Under the pieces are notes generated by a model that saw nothing but the letters and a program-made list of their open reading frames with translations, was not told the origin of the DNA and did no database searches. Shown piece after piece: positions 7,851-18,011 of a DNA stretch of 64,000 nucleotides. The translations under genes and the position numbers were made by a program. Where the stretch lies: contig NZ_CP067102.1 of the NCBI RefSeq assembly GCF_016616885.1, positions 6,600,501 through 6,664,500 of the forward strand, in the 5' to 3' direction. The DNA comes from Bradyrhizobium diazoefficiens (GTDB lineage: Bacteria; Pseudomonadota; Alphaproteobacteria; Rhizobiales; Xanthobacteraceae). The number at the start of each line of letters is the position of its first letter. Position 1 is the first letter of the stretch.

Positions 7851-10522
7851 TTCATTTTCCCCGCTAGCTTCTTCGCCGCCGCCTTGATCGATGCGGCGGC
7901 ATCGTCGTAGCCCTCCCACGCCTTCGATCGCGCGAGCAAGCCCGGCACCGTCCGCACTGTATACTTCTTCGGATCGAGATCGGCCTTCACCTGCGCCCAG
8001 GTGACCGGCATCGACACGGTCGCGCCATCGCGGGCGCGGGGCGATAGTGGCCCCACCGCCGTCGACATACGGTCGTTGCGCAGGTAATCCAAAAAAATCT
8101 TTCCGTTGCGCAGCTTCTTCGACATGTTGAGCAGATAGCGCTCGGGATCGTCATCGGCCATCCACTGGCAGACGCCTTGCGCGAACGCCTTGGCGTCCTT
8201 CCAGCTCACCTTGTCGCGCGCGCCGTGGAGCAGCGGCACCACCACATGGAGACCCTTGCCGCCAGTGGTTTTGCAGAAGCTCTCCATACCGACATCGGCC
8301 AGCCTCTGGCGCATCTCCTTCGCCGCTTCGACAACGTCTGCAAATTTGACGTCTGGCGCGGGATCAAGATCGAAGACCAGCCGGCCCGGCGTGTCATAGG
8401 CATCGGGCGCGCAATTCCAGGGATGCAGCTCGACGCCACCGATCTGCGCGACCGCGGCAAGCCCCTCGACGCGATCGATCTGGAGATACGGCTTGCGGTC
8501 GCCGGACACTTTGGCGAGTTCGAGCAGGTTCGATGTACCCTGCATGGCATGCCGCTGGAAGAATTTCTCCCCGCCGATGCCGTCTGGCGCGCGCAGGATC
8601 GAGCAAGGGCGGCCCTTGATGTGTCCGATCATCCAGGGGCCGACAGCCTCGAAGTAGCGCGCGAGATCGAGCTTCGTCACGCCTTCGCCGTCGCCGCCGT
8701 CCGGCCATAGCTCCTTCTCCGGCTTGGAGATGACGACGCTCATTACCTCGGCGGTACCCGTCGCTTTGGCAGGCTTTGCTACAACGCGCTTTCTGGCGGA
8801 AAGCTGCGCGAGCTTGGTATCCACGGGCGTTTCCGCCTCGACCTCTTCGGCCGGCTTGTCCTGGCGCAGGCCCTTGAATGCGGCCTGGCGGATATTGCCA
8901 TCGGCGGTGAAGCCCGCGAATTCGATCTCGGCCACCAGCTCCGGCTTGACCCAGTGCACGTCGCGCGTCTTCTTCGGCGCGTTTTTGCCGCCGAACGGGT
9001 TCTCGCTCGACGCCGCATCTTTCAGGAACGGCATGATGCGCTTGACCTTGTCGGCGCCAAATCCGGTCCCGACCATCCCGACGAAGGCGAGATGGTCGTC
9101 GCGATGCACGCCGGCCATCAACGAGCGGAATTTACCATTGGTGGTTTTGTAGCCGCCGATCACGACCTCATGCCCGGCGCGGCACTTTGCCTTGGTCCAG
9201 CTCTCGGTGCGGCCGGAACGATAGGGTGCATCGAGCTTCTTTGACACGATGCCTTCGAGCTCGAGCTTGCAGGCCGATTGCAGCACCGCGTCGCCGCCGC
9301 TTTCGAAATGCTCGACATAACGGATCTGGCTCGTCTTCTTTTTGCGCGCTTCCAGCAGCGCCTTGAGACGCTCCTTACGTTCGCCAAGCGGCAGACGGCG
9401 ATAATCGAGGCCCTCGGCAAACAGCAGGTCGAAGGCGAAGAAGATCAAATCCTCGGTCTTGCCGTCCGACAGCGCTGCCTGCAGCGAGGAAAAGTTCGGC
9501 GCGCCGTTGTGGTCTAGCGCGACGATCTCGCCGTCAATCAGCACCTCTGGCAGCGCACCGGCCTCTTTCGCGATCGAAGCGAACTTGTCGGTCCAGTCGA
9601 GGCCCTTGCGCGTCTTCAAGGTCGCTTCGCCGCCCTCGACGCGAAGCTGCACGCGGTAGCCGTCGAACTTGATCTCGTGGCACCAGCCATCGGCCGCGGG
9701 CGGCCGCTCGACCAGGGTGCAGAGCTGCGGCGCGACGAAGTCCGGCATCTCCGAGACCTTCCTGGCCGTGGTCGCGGTCGTCGCCTTCCCTTTCGCGACC
9801 TTGCCCTTTGCGGCCGCGCCGCTCTTGAGCGCCGCGCGAGGCGCCGGCTTGACGGTCCGCCCCTTGGTCTCCTCGGCACGGTTGGACTGCCAGACCGCAT
9901 CGGCCTTGCCCTTGGTGCCCTTCGCCAGCATGAACGGCTTTGGCGCGCGGCCCTTGCCGCCGGCGATCTGGTCCATGGCGCGGCCGGAGGCGACCGACTT
10001 GTCCTCCGCCAGAATATCCTCGCCCTCGCTAGCGTATTCGTCGCGGTGCTTGATCAGCAGCCAGTTGGTGCGCTTGCCGCCGCTGCGGTCGTGCCGCATC
10101 CGCACCAGCACCCAGCTGCCATGCAGCTTCTCGCCGTGGAGGGTGAACTTGAGGTCGCCCTTTTTGAAACCGGCTTCCGGGTCATCGGATTCCCAGGTGC
10201 CGCGGTCCCACAGCATCACCGTGCCGCCGCCATATTGGCCTTCGGGAATTGTCCCTTCGAAATCGCCATAGTCGAGCGGATGGTCTTCGACCTCCACCGC
10301 CAGCCGCTTGTCGTGCGGATCGAGCGAGGGGCCCTTCGTCACCGCCCAGGACTTGAACACGCCGTCGAATTCGAGGCGGAAATCGTAATGCAGCCGGGTC
10401 GCGTCATGCTTCTGGATCACGAAGCGGCGCTGCCTCGATGGCGCAACCGCGGCCTCGCCTGACGGCTCCGGCGTCTTCTCGAAATCGCGTTTCTGTCGGT
10501 AAGTGGAGAGTTTTCGCAGCAC
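7847..10522 (-). CDS. ligD: ATP-dependent DNA ligase D (PE-LIG-POL)
   Basis: An 891-aa multidomain NHEJ ligase. The N-terminal 3'-phosphoesterase domain (about residues 33-165) has [16 protein letters not shown] and [19 protein letters not shown]. After a basic Ala/Lys-rich linker comes the ATP-ligase domain with [10 protein letters not shown] (AMP-accepting Lys near residue 285), [10 protein letters not shown] and the OB fold. The C-terminal primase-polymerase domain (from about residue 610) shows [13 protein letters not shown], carrying the metal-binding Asp-x-Asp. The domain order is the usual rhizobial one. It diverges from ku across 118 bp. With Ku it should join double-strand breaks without a template, filling in ends with the polymerase domain. 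Confidence 0.96.
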   Translation of the reverse strand: MLRKLSTYRQKRDFEKTPEPSGEAAVAPSRQRRFVIQKHDATRLHYDFRLEFDGVFKSWAVTKGPSLDPHDKRLAVEVEDHPLDYGDFEGTIPEGQYGGGTVMLWDRGTWESDDPEAGFKKGDLKFTLHGEKLHGSWVLVRMRHDRSGGKRTNWLLIKHRDEYASEGEDILAEDKSVASGRAMDQIAGGKGRAPKPFMLAKGTKGKADAVWQSNRAEETKGRTVKPAPRAALKSGAAAKGKVAKGKATTATTARKVSEMPDFVAPQLCTLVERPPAADGWCHEIKFDGYRVQLRVEGGEATLKTRKGLDWTDKFASIAKEAGALPEVLIDGEIVALDHNGAPNFSSLQAALSDGKTEDLIFFAFDLLFAEGLDYRRLPLGERKERLKALLEARKKKTSQIRYVEHFESGGDAVLQSACKLELEGIVSKKLDAPYRSGRTESWTKAKCRAGHEVVIGGYKTTNGKFRSLMAGVHRDDHLAFVGMVGTGFGADKVKRIMPFLKDAASSENPFGGKNAPKKTRDVHWVKPELVAEIEFAGFTADGNIRQAAFKGLRQDKPAEEVEAETPVDTKLAQLSARKRVVAKPAKATGTAEVMSVVISKPEKELWPDGGDGEGVTKLDLARYFEAVGPWMIGHIKGRPCSILRAPDGIGGEKFFQRHAMQGTSNLLELAKVSGDRKPYLQIDRVEGLAAVAQIGGVELHPWNCAPDAYDTPGRLVFDLDPAPDVKFADVVEAAKEMRQRLADVGMESFCKTTGGKGLHVVVPLLHGARDKVSWKDAKAFAQGVCQWMADDDPERYLLNMSKKLRNGKIFLDYLRNDRMSTAVGPLSPRARDGATVSMPVTWAQVKADLDPKKYTVRTVPGLLARSKAWEGYDDAAASIKAAAKKLAGKMK

Positions 10523-10578
10523 GACCGGTCCCGCATTCTCTAATCGCGTTGAAGCCTATCACGGCAAAAGTCCCACCC

Positions 10579-10611
10579 GGAACCAAAACCCTATGGGGCG
10601 GTTGGGGTTCC
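10579..10611. promoter_or_regulatory. overlapping divergent EcfG-like promoters between ligD and ku
   Basis: Plus strand: GGAAC at 10579-10583, then 16 bases, then GGTT at 10600-10603, facing ku. Minus strand: GGAAC read from 10611 to 10607, then 16 bases, then GGTT at 10590-10587, facing ligD. Both fit the EcfG pattern (GGAAC-N16/17-CGTT) apart from G for C at the first -10 base. The arrangement makes an imperfect 33-bp palindrome about 30 bp ahead of the ku start and 65 bp ahead of ligD. Inference from motif and position. Confidence 0.5.
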
Positions 10612-10640
10612 AAAACGCCTTGAAATCACTGGAGAACGGA

Positions 10641-11528
10641 ATGGCCCCGCGCGCTTATTGGAAGGGAACGTTGAAACTCTCGCTGGTCAGCTGCCCGGTC
10701 GCACTCTACCCCGCGACCACGGCGGCCGAGAAGACCCGGTTTCACATGATCAACCGCGAGACCGGCAACCGGCTCAAGCAGCAGATGGTGGATTCTGAGA
10801 CCGGCGACGTCGTCGAAAGCGACCAGAAGGGCCGCGGTTACGAGCTGCGCAAAGGAAAATATGTCGAGATCGAGCCGGAGGAGCTCGAGGCGGTGCAGAT
10901 CGAGAGCAACCACACCATCGACATCGAGAGTTTTGTGCCGAGCGAGGAGATCGACCAGCGCTATCTCAACCACCCCTATTATATCACCCCCGAGGGCAAG
11001 GCTGCGGTGGATGCCTTTGCCGTGATCCGCGACGCCATGAAGGACCAGGACCGCGTCGCGCTCGCCAAGATCGTGTTGACCAACCGCGAGCACATCATCG
11101 CGATCGAGCCGCTCGGCAAGGGTCTGCTCGGCACCACGCTGCGCTTCCCATATGAGCTGCGCGACGAGGATCAGTTTTTCGATGACATCAAGAGCCCGAA
11201 GATCACCAAGGACATGGTCCAGCTCGCCGGCCACATCCTGCACACCAAGACGGCGCATTTCGACCCAAGCAAATTCAAGGATGAGTATGAGACCGCGTTG
11301 AAGGCGCTGGTGAAGCGCAAGGCGAGCGGCAAGACAATCGAGCTGCCGGAGGAGCCCGAGGAGCGCCCGAGCAACGTCGTCAGCCTGATGGATGCGTTGA
11401 AGCAAAGCTTAAAGCGACGTGGTGGGAAGAAGACGGCGGCGAAGTCCCATGCGCGGCGGGCAACGGGGCGGCACCGTACTGCGAAGAAGGCGCACCGGTC
11501 GACAGCGCGGCACAGGAAGGCGGGCTAA
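10641..11528 (+). CDS. ku: non-homologous end-joining protein Ku
   Basis: A 295-aa bacterial Ku. The ATG at 10641 follows GGAGAACGGA and opens MAPRAYWKGTLKLSLVSCPV, the standard start of the Ku core beta-barrel; the frame extends upstream but has no convincing start. The core runs to about residue 250 and includes RYLNHPYYITPEGK. The C-terminal tail (RRGGKKTAAKSHARRATGR) is short and very basic, as in other proteobacterial Ku proteins where it binds DNA. The homodimer would ring broken DNA ends and recruit LigD, encoded divergently next door. The only ku and the only ligD of the window are paired here, supporting one stress-regulated NHEJ unit. Confidence 0.96.
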   Translation: MAPRAYWKGTLKLSLVSCPVALYPATTAAEKTRFHMINRETGNRLKQQMVDSETGDVVESDQKGRGYELRKGKYVEIEPEELEAVQIESNHTIDIESFVPSEEIDQRYLNHPYYITPEGKAAVDAFAVIRDAMKDQDRVALAKIVLTNREHIIAIEPLGKGLLGTTLRFPYELRDEDQFFDDIKSPKITKDMVQLAGHILHTKTAHFDPSKFKDEYETALKALVKRKASGKTIELPEEPEERPSNVVSLMDALKQSLKRRGGKKTAAKSHARRATGRHRTAKKAHRSTARHRKAG

Positions 11529-11536
11529 CGACCCCC

Positions 11537-11614
11537 GTCATTGCGAGCGCAGCGAAGCAATCGAGAGTCCCTCCGCGGAGACAATCTGGATTGCTTCGCT
11601 GCACTCGCAATGAC
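11537..11614. repeat. palindromic intergenic repeat (GTCATTGCGAG family)
   Basis: The left end GTCATTGCGAGCG with AGCGAAGCAATC is mirrored by GATTGCTTCGCT and CTCGCAATGAC on the right. The element lies between the convergent ku and kdpE genes and may act as a terminator for both. A second near-full copy is at 29238-29322, and the outer arms of a third are at 15742-15872. Confidence 0.8.
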
Positions 11615-11665
11615 GATGTTGATGCAGGCTCGCGCTACACCCTCAGCCGTGGTCGACGCGAGAGC

Positions 11666-12355
11666 TTAATCCCCCGCCTTCAGCCGGTACCCGATCCCGG
11701 TCTCCGTCAGCACATATTGCGGCCGCTCCGGATCGGCTTCGATCTTCTGGCGGAGCTGGCGGACGTAGACGCGCAGATATTGCGCGTCGGTCAGCTCATC
11801 CCAGAGCTCCTTGAGCAGGAAGCGGTGGGTCAGCACCTTGCCGGCGTGCTGAACCAGCACGCGCAGCAGGTCATATTCCTTCGGCGACAGCTTTATCTCG
11901 CGCTCGCCGAGCTTGACGATGCGGCGGACGAGATCGACCGAGAGATCGCCGGTACGAAACACCGGGCGTTCGCCCTGGACCTGAAGCTGGTGACGGAGCG
12001 CGGCGCGCAGCCGTGCCAGCAGCTCGTCCATGCCGAACGGCTTGGTCAGATAATCATCGGCACCGAGATCGAGCGCCTGCACCTTGCCGGCCTCGTCGCC
12101 GCGGCTCGACAGCACCACGATCGGCACGCTCTCATTGCGGGCACGGATGGTGCGCAACAGCTCGTGGCCCTGGATGTCGGGCAGACCGAGATCGAGAATG
12201 ATCAGCGCGGGATCCTCGGTGAGCTTCTCCAGCGCGATCTTGCCGTTCGACGCCTCCAGGATCTCGTAGCCCTGCGTCGACAACCCCATCCGCAGCAATT
12301 TGCGGATCGGCGGCTCGTCGTCGATCACCAAAACCTTGATCGGGGCAGCACTCAT
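11666..12355 (-). CDS. kdpE: KDP operon response regulator KdpE
   Basis: A 229-aa OmpR/PhoB-type regulator. The receiver domain (1-120) has VLVIDDEPPIRKLL (acidic pocket), LIILDLGLPDIQGHELL (phospho-acceptor Asp near residue 54) and YLTKPFGMDEL (conserved Lys). The winged-helix DNA-binding domain follows (about 130-225), with IKLSPKEYDLLRVLVQHAGK and RVYVRQLRQKIEADP. It is phosphorylated by KdpD under K+ limitation or salt stress and activates kdpFABC. The start overlaps the kdpD stop by 4 bases (ATGA), so the two are translationally coupled at the end of the kdp operon. Confidence 0.95.
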   Translation of the reverse strand: MSAAPIKVLVIDDEPPIRKLLRMGLSTQGYEILEASNGKIALEKLTEDPALIILDLGLPDIQGHELLRTIRARNESVPIVVLSSRGDEAGKVQALDLGADDYLTKPFGMDELLARLRAALRHQLQVQGERPVFRTGDLSVDLVRRIVKLGEREIKLSPKEYDLLRVLVQHAGKVLTHRFLLKELWDELTDAQYLRVYVRQLRQKIEADPERPQYVLTETGIGYRLKAGD

Positions 12356-15075
12356 GCGGCGGTATCCAATGCTTTGGTCTGTGTCGGGACGGGCAGACGG
12401 ATGGTGAGGACAGCGCCGCTCCGGTCACTGCGGTTGGCGGCCGCGATCGTGCCGCGCATCGCCTCGACGAAGCCGCGCGAGATGGCAAGCCCGAGCCCGG
12501 TGCCGGGACGAACGCGGTCGCCCTTCTGCGCGCGATAGAACTTGTCGAACACGCTCTCGAGCTCGTCGGGCGAAATGCCGTCGCCTTCGTCGGCGATCTC
12601 CAGCACCACTTGATCACGTTCGCGCCGGCTCTTGATCGCGATCGTGGTCTCGGGCAGCGAGTATTTCGCGGCATTGTCGAGCAGGTTGAACAGCACCTGC
12701 TCAAACAGCACGGCGTCGAGCTCGAGCATCGGCAGATCGGCGGCCAGAACCAGCGCGACCTTGTGCGCGGCCAGGATCTTTGATGCCCGCCGCAGCGCGC
12801 TGCCGACGATCTCGCCGAGATCGTGCAGCGCCGTGTTTGGCACGATGGCGCCGGATTCGAGCTTGGTCATGTCGAGCAGATTGGCGATGAAGCGGTTGAG
12901 CCGCTCGGATTCGTCGATCACGGTAGCGAGCAGATCGCGCTTCTCGGTGTCGGACAGCGCGCCGGCGAGATCGCGCATGGTCGAAGCTGCGCCTAGCACG
13001 GAGGCCAGTGGCGTCTTCAGATCGTGCGAGATCGACGTCAACAGCGCGGAGCGCAGCCGCTCGGACTCGACGGTACGCTTGACCCGGTCCATGTCCTCGA
13101 CCAGCAGCACGCGCTCGATCGCGAGCGCACCCTGGTCCACCAGCGCATCCAGCAGCCGGCGCTGGTCCGGCGTCAGCAGCGGGCCGGTGCGGTCGTCGTC
13201 GATGCCGATCACGCCGATCGGGCCGCGCCCGGTTCGCATCGGGAGGAACAGCCGCTTGGCGCCCGGCAGGGTATCCGAACCGCGGCCGGCGGAGCGATCA
13301 TTGCTCCAGGCCCAGTTGGCGGCGGCGAGATCGGCCTGGTCGAGCTGGTCCTCCGGCGGATAGCCCGATTTCACCGTCAGAAGCCCATCCTCCGGCAGCA
13401 GCAGCACCACACGGACCTTCAGCATCAGCGCGATCTGATAAGCCGACGCCCACAACACGTCGTCGAGCGTGGCGGTGCCGGCGAGCTTGCGGCTGAAGGC
13501 ATAGAGCTGCTCGGTGGTCCTGATGCGGCCGATCGCGGTGTCGGCCTGCGTGCGCACGCGCGCCGCGACATTCGAGACCAGGATCGCGATCAGCATGAAG
13601 AAGAAGAACGCCGCGACGTTGGTTGGATCGGTGATGGTGAAGGTGTAGACCGGCGGCAGAAAGAAGAAATTATAGGCGAGCGAGGCTGCGAGGCTCGCGA
13701 GCAGTGACGGCCACAGGCCGTAGCGCACCGCGACAGCCACCACTGCGGTGAGCAGCACGAGATCCACGTTCTCGATGCCGAACCGCGGCTGCAGCAGCAC
13801 CGCGGCGCCGAGGCCGACCAGCACGATGCCGAGCGCCTTCAGATAGGGCAGTGGATTGAACGGCTCGGATCGCGCCGCGGTCTGCACCGCAGTTTTGGGC
13901 GCCGCCTCGTCCGGCAGCTCGTCGCCGGGGATGACGTGAACGCTGATATTGCCGGCGCGGCGCACCAGATCGTGGACGACGGAGCCGCGCGCCATCTCGA
14001 ACCAGCGCGAGCGCGTCGACTTGCCGATCACGATCTGGGTGACGTTGTTGCCTTGCGCGAAATTGATGACGTCATCGGCGATACGTCGGCCGACCGCGGG
14101 GATGGTCAGCGCCTCGCCGCCGAGCGACTCCGCAAGCCGCAGCGTATCGGCCAGCCGGTCGCGTTCCTGGTCCGAGAGCTGAAGCGAGCGCCGCGTCTCG
14201 ATCGAAATCGCGGTGAACGGCGCATGCAGCCGGTCGGCCAGCCGCTTGGTGTAGCGCACGAGCCCGGCCGCACGCGGGTCCTCGCTGACACAGACGAGGA
14301 TGCGCTCGCCCGCAGCCCAGGGACCGGCGATGGCGTTGGCCTGCATGTGGGTGAGCAGCTGCTCGTCGACACGCTCGGCCGTACGCCGCAGCGCGAGCTC
14401 GCGCAGCGCGGTCAGATTGCCCGGCGAGAAATAGTGCTCCAGCGCCCGCTCGGCCTGCTTGGGAACATAGACCTTGCCCTCACGCAGGCGCTGGATCAGA
14501 TCGTCGGGCGTGAGGTCGATCAGCTCGATCGCATCGGCACGATCGAAGATCGAATCGGGCACGGTCTCGCGCACCCGCACATGGGTGATCTGCGCGACGA
14601 CATCGTTCAGGCTCTCGATGTGCTGGATGTTGACGGCGGTGTAGACGTCGATGCCGTGGGACAGCAGCTCCTCGACGTCGAGATAGCGCTTGGGGTGGCG
14701 GCTGCCTGCGGCGTTGGTGTGGGCGAGCTCGTCGACCAATGCGATCTTCGGGCGCCGCGCGATCACAGCGTCGAGGTCCATCTCCTCGACCACCTGCCCG
14801 CGATACTCGAGTCGCTTGCGCGGCACCACTTCGAGCCCGCGCACCAGCGCCTCGGTCTCGGCGCGGCCATGGGTCTCGACGAAGCCGACCACGACATCCG
14901 TGCCGGACTTACGCCTCGCATGGGCGCTTTGCAACATCTCGTAGGTCTTGCCGACGCCGGGGGCGGCCCCGACGAAGATTTTCAGCTTGCCGCTCGCGCT
15001 CTCCTCCCGGCGGGCTGCCTCCAGCAGCGCCTCGGGAGACGGACGTTGTTCGGGATCGCGGCGCTGTTGAACCAT
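12352..15075 (-). CDS. kdpD: KDP sensor histidine kinase KdpD
   Basis: A 907-aa sensor from the ATG at 15075; an in-frame GTG at 15132 would add 19 residues and overlap kdpC. The N-terminal KdpD domain carries a Walker A motif (GAAPGVGKTYEM) and FVETHGRAETEALV. A Usp-like domain follows, with GKSTRSRWFEMARGS. Four clustered membrane segments (about 405-500; LALGIVLVGLGAAVL through the FFFFMLIAILVSN region) come next, then a GAF region. The kinase core shows SISHDLKTPLASVLG (phospho-His) and GTGLGLAISRGFVEAM (G box). It senses K+ and ionic state at the inner membrane and controls KdpE. Confidence 0.94.
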   Translation of the reverse strand: MVQQRRDPEQRPSPEALLEAARREESASGKLKIFVGAAPGVGKTYEMLQSAHARRKSGTDVVVGFVETHGRAETEALVRGLEVVPRKRLEYRGQVVEEMDLDAVIARRPKIALVDELAHTNAAGSRHPKRYLDVEELLSHGIDVYTAVNIQHIESLNDVVAQITHVRVRETVPDSIFDRADAIELIDLTPDDLIQRLREGKVYVPKQAERALEHYFSPGNLTALRELALRRTAERVDEQLLTHMQANAIAGPWAAGERILVCVSEDPRAAGLVRYTKRLADRLHAPFTAISIETRRSLQLSDQERDRLADTLRLAESLGGEALTIPAVGRRIADDVINFAQGNNVTQIVIGKSTRSRWFEMARGSVVHDLVRRAGNISVHVIPGDELPDEAAPKTAVQTAARSEPFNPLPYLKALGIVLVGLGAAVLLQPRFGIENVDLVLLTAVVAVAVRYGLWPSLLASLAASLAYNFFFLPPVYTFTITDPTNVAAFFFFMLIAILVSNVAARVRTQADTAIGRIRTTEQLYAFSRKLAGTATLDDVLWASAYQIALMLKVRVVLLLPEDGLLTVKSGYPPEDQLDQADLAAANWAWSNDRSAGRGSDTLPGAKRLFLPMRTGRGPIGVIGIDDDRTGPLLTPDQRRLLDALVDQGALAIERVLLVEDMDRVKRTVESERLRSALLTSISHDLKTPLASVLGAASTMRDLAGALSDTEKRDLLATVIDESERLNRFIANLLDMTKLESGAIVPNTALHDLGEIVGSALRRASKILAAHKVALVLAADLPMLELDAVLFEQVLFNLLDNAAKYSLPETTIAIKSRRERDQVVLEIADEGDGISPDELESVFDKFYRAQKGDRVRPGTGLGLAISRGFVEAMRGTIAAANRSDRSGAVLTIRLPVPTQTKALDTAA

Positions 15076-15115
15076 CAGCGCAATATAATCATCCGGGCAT
15101 TCGCGGCCTAGAGCG

Positions 15116-15721
15116 CTACTTCGCGGACGCACGATCCAGGGCGAGGTTCAGGGCAAGAACGTTAACCCGGGGTTCGCCGAACAGGCCGAGCAGGCGGCCC
15201 TGGGTGTTCGAGGCGACGATCTGCTCAAGCCGGTCCTCCGGTATGCTCCGCGCCTTGGCGACGCGCGGCACCTGGAATTGCGCCGCTTCCGGGGAAATAT
15301 CCGGATCGAGCCCGCTCGCCGAGGTCGTGACCAGATCCACGGGGACGGAAGCGTTCGGGTTCTCGGCTTTCAGCTTGTCGACGTCCTCCTTCAGCCGGTC
15401 GGCCAGCGCCTTGCTGGTCGGGCCGAGATTGGAGCCGCCCGAATTGGCGGCGTTGTAGGGCGCCGAGACCGTCTTGGTCGAATCATTCGGGTCCGGCGCA
15501 AGCGTCGCCGAGGGACGGCCGTGGAAATATTTGTCGTCCTTGAACTCCTGGCCGATCAGGGCGGAGCCGAACACCTTGCCATCCTTCTCGATCAGGCTGC
15601 CTTGCGCCTGTGCGGGGAAGATCACGCCGGCAATGCCGGTCATCGCGAGTGGATAGGCAACGCCCGTGATGGCGGTGAGCACCAGCAGCAGGACGATGGC
15701 GGGACGGATTTCTCTGAGCAT
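15116..15721 (-). CDS. kdpC: K+-transporting ATPase subunit C
   Basis: A 201-aa protein with one N-terminal membrane helix ([20 protein letters not shown], then [19 protein letters not shown]). The extracytoplasmic part has the KdpC signatures [54 protein letters not shown] and QVPRVAKAR. KdpC stabilises the KdpFABC complex and raises K+ affinity. It is separated from kdpB by 157 bp that hold a nested repeat, an unusual gap within this operon. kdpD follows 40 bp downstream of its stop. Confidence 0.95.
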   Translation of the reverse strand: MLREIRPAIVLLLVLTAITGVAYPLAMTGIAGVIFPAQAQGSLIEKDGKVFGSALIGQEFKDDKYFHGRPSATLAPDPNDSTKTVSAPYNAANSGGSNLGPTSKALADRLKEDVDKLKAENPNASVPVDLVTTSASGLDPDISPEAAQFQVPRVAKARSIPEDRLEQIVASNTQGRLLGLFGEPRVNVLALNLALDRASAK

Positions 15722-15741
15722 GTTAGGTCTCCTATTAGTTC

Positions 15742-15872
15742 GTCATTGCGAGCGAAGCATCTCTGCTGTCGTTCCGGGGCGATGCGAAGCATCGAACCCG
15801 GAACCTCGATATTCCGGGTTCGCCTCTTCGAGGCGCCCCGGAATGACGGAGAGATTCGCTTCGCTCGCAATG
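15742..15872. repeat. nested palindromic repeats inside the kdpB-kdpC gap
   Basis: Outer arms GTCATTGCGAGCGAAGCAT (from 15742) and ATTCGCTTCGCTCGCAATG (to 15872) belong to the same family as the repeats at 11537 and 29238. Inside them lies a second element, GTCGTTCCGGGGCG (from 15768) to CGCCCCGGAATGAC (to 15847). It shares its ends and the GATGCGAAGCATCGAACCCG core with the element at 50176-50277. The structure suggests one mobile repeat landing inside another, within a transcribed spacer. Confidence 0.75.
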
Positions 15873-15878
15873 TCGGGG

Positions 15879-17993
15879 TCAGGCCAGGTGTAACGCGACA
15901 ACCACGAGGTCGATCGCCTTGATGCCGATGAAGGGGATGACGATGCCGCCGAGGCCGTAGATCAAGAGGTTCCGGCGGAGCAGTGCGCCGGCACCAACGG
16001 CACGATAGGCGACGCCCTTCAGGGCCAGCGGGATCAACCCGATGATGACGAGCGCATTGAAGATGATCGCCGACAGGATGGCGCTCTGCGGGCTCGACAG
16101 GTTCATGACGTTGAGCACGTTGAGCTGCGGATAGAACGCCAGGAACATCGCCGGGATGATCGCAAAATACTTTGCGACATCGTTGGCGATCGAGAAGGTC
16201 GTCAGCGCACCGCGCGTCATCAACAACTGCTTGCCGATCTCGACCACCTCGATCAGCTTGGTCGGGTTGGAGTCGAGGTCGACCATATTGCCGGCCTCGC
16301 GCGCGGCCTGGGTGCCGGTGTTCATGGCGACACCGACGTCGGCCTGCGCGAGCGCCGGAGCGTCGTTGGTGCCATCGCCGCACATCGCAACCAGCTTGCC
16401 CTTGCCCTGCTCGTCGCGGATCAGCTTCAGCTTGTCCTCGGGGGTTGCCTGCGCCAGGAAATCGTCAACGCCGGCTTCCGCTGCGATCGCGGCGGCCGTC
16501 ATCGGATTATCGCCGGTGATCATGACGGTGCGGATGCCCATGCGGCGCAGCTCGGCAAAGCGCTCGCGGATGCCGCCCTTGACGATGTCCTTGAGCTGGA
16601 TGACGCCGAGCAGCCTGCCGTCCTTGGCAACGGCCAGCGGCGTGCCGCCGGCTTTCGATATCTCGTCCGCGATGGTCTGGATCTCGCGCCCGATCTCCGA
16701 GAGCCCGGCGGGCTGGATGGCGCGCGCGGTGTTGCCGGAGGCCACGGCCAGTGGCGCGCCGCCGCCGACATAGTTCAGCATGGCATCGACCGCGCCCTTT
16801 CGCACCGATGAGCCGCCGGCGTCGACGCCGCTCATGCGCGTCTGCGCCGTGAACGGGATGAAGGTGGCCCCTAACTCGGCCATGTCGCGGCCACGGATGC
16901 CGTACTTTTCCTTTGCGAGCACCACGATCGAACGGCCTTCCGGCGTCTCGTCGGCGAGCGAGGCAAGCTGGGCGGCATCCGCCAGCTCCCGCTCGCTGAC
17001 GCCACGCGCCGGACGAAACGCGGTCGCCTGGCGGTTGCCGAGTGTGATGGTGCCGGTCTTGTCGAGCAGTAGCGTGTCGACGTCACCGGCGGCCTCGATC
17101 GCGCGGCCGGACATCGCCAGCACGTTGAAGCGCACCAGGCGGTCCATGCCGGCGATGCCGATCGCCGACAACAGCGCGCCGATCGTGGTCGGGATCAGCG
17201 TCACGAACAGCGCGACCAGCACGATCACCGAGATCGAGCCGCCGGCATAGGCCGCGTAGCTCGGAATGGTAACGGTGGCGAACACGAAGATGATGGTGAG
17301 GCCAGCCAAGAGGATGTTGAGCGCGATCTCGTTCGGCGTCTTCGCCCGCTCGGCACCCTCGACCAGCTTGATCATGCGATCGATGAAGGTCGAGCCTTGC
17401 GCCGCCGTGATGCGGACGCGGATCCAGTCGGACAGCACTTGCGTGCCGCCGGTGACCGCAGAACGGTCGCCACCGGATTCGCGGATCACCGGCGCGGATT
17501 CGCCGGTGATGGCCGCTTCATTGACGGACGCGACGCCCTCGATCACCTCGCCGTCGGAGGGGATGGTATCGCCCGCCTCGACCAGCACGATGTCGCCGAC
17601 CTTCAGGCTGGTGCCCGGCACGAGCTTGAAGTCCCGGCCCGCGCCGGTCAGGAGCTTGGCCTGGCTTTCGGTGCGGGTCTTGCGCAGTGATTCCGCCTGC
17701 GCCTTGCCGCGGCCCTCGGCCACGGCTTCAGCAAAATTCGCGAACAGCACCGTGAACCAGAGCCAGAGGATGATCTGGAAGGTGAAGCCCAGATTCGCAC
17801 CACCCGTGACGAGGTCACGCAGGAAGATCACCGTGGTGAGCGCGGCCACGATCTCGACCACGAACATCACGGGGTTCTTGATCATCAGCCGCGGGTCGAG
17901 CTTGGTGAAGGACGCGCGGATCGCGGGCACGACGATCCTGGGGTCGAGCATCGCCGACATCGGGGCACGTTTTTGCAATTTCATCGTATCCAT
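15879..17993 (-). CDS. kdpB: K+-transporting P-type ATPase subunit B
   Basis: A 704-aa P-type ATPase that powers the KdpFABC pump. The ATG at 17993 lies behind GGAGTGACCTCC; a TTG at 18011 is possible but less likely. Motifs in order: actuator-domain [11 protein letters not shown], phosphorylation site [12 protein letters not shown], nucleotide-binding KGAVDAM (Lys), then [13 protein letters not shown] and [18 protein letters not shown] in the hinge. Six to seven hydrophobic segments are spread as in other KdpB proteins. It lies 18 bp after the kdpA stop. The C terminus ends [13 protein letters not shown]. Confidence 0.97.
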   Translation of the reverse strand: MDTMKLQKRAPMSAMLDPRIVVPAIRASFTKLDPRLMIKNPVMFVVEIVAALTTVIFLRDLVTGGANLGFTFQIILWLWFTVLFANFAEAVAEGRGKAQAESLRKTRTESQAKLLTGAGRDFKLVPGTSLKVGDIVLVEAGDTIPSDGEVIEGVASVNEAAITGESAPVIRESGGDRSAVTGGTQVLSDWIRVRITAAQGSTFIDRMIKLVEGAERAKTPNEIALNILLAGLTIIFVFATVTIPSYAAYAGGSISVIVLVALFVTLIPTTIGALLSAIGIAGMDRLVRFNVLAMSGRAIEAAGDVDTLLLDKTGTITLGNRQATAFRPARGVSERELADAAQLASLADETPEGRSIVVLAKEKYGIRGRDMAELGATFIPFTAQTRMSGVDAGGSSVRKGAVDAMLNYVGGGAPLAVASGNTARAIQPAGLSEIGREIQTIADEISKAGGTPLAVAKDGRLLGVIQLKDIVKGGIRERFAELRRMGIRTVMITGDNPMTAAAIAAEAGVDDFLAQATPEDKLKLIRDEQGKGKLVAMCGDGTNDAPALAQADVGVAMNTGTQAAREAGNMVDLDSNPTKLIEVVEIGKQLLMTRGALTTFSIANDVAKYFAIIPAMFLAFYPQLNVLNVMNLSSPQSAILSAIIFNALVIIGLIPLALKGVAYRAVGAGALLRRNLLIYGLGGIVIPFIGIKAIDLVVVALHLA

Positions 17994-18011
17994 GGAGGTC
18001 ACTCCAGACAA

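Noticed and set aside
13936..15111. Plus-strand frame of about 391 codons opposite kdpD
   Set aside because: Antisense to KdpD's N-terminal domain, whose Walker motif is clear.
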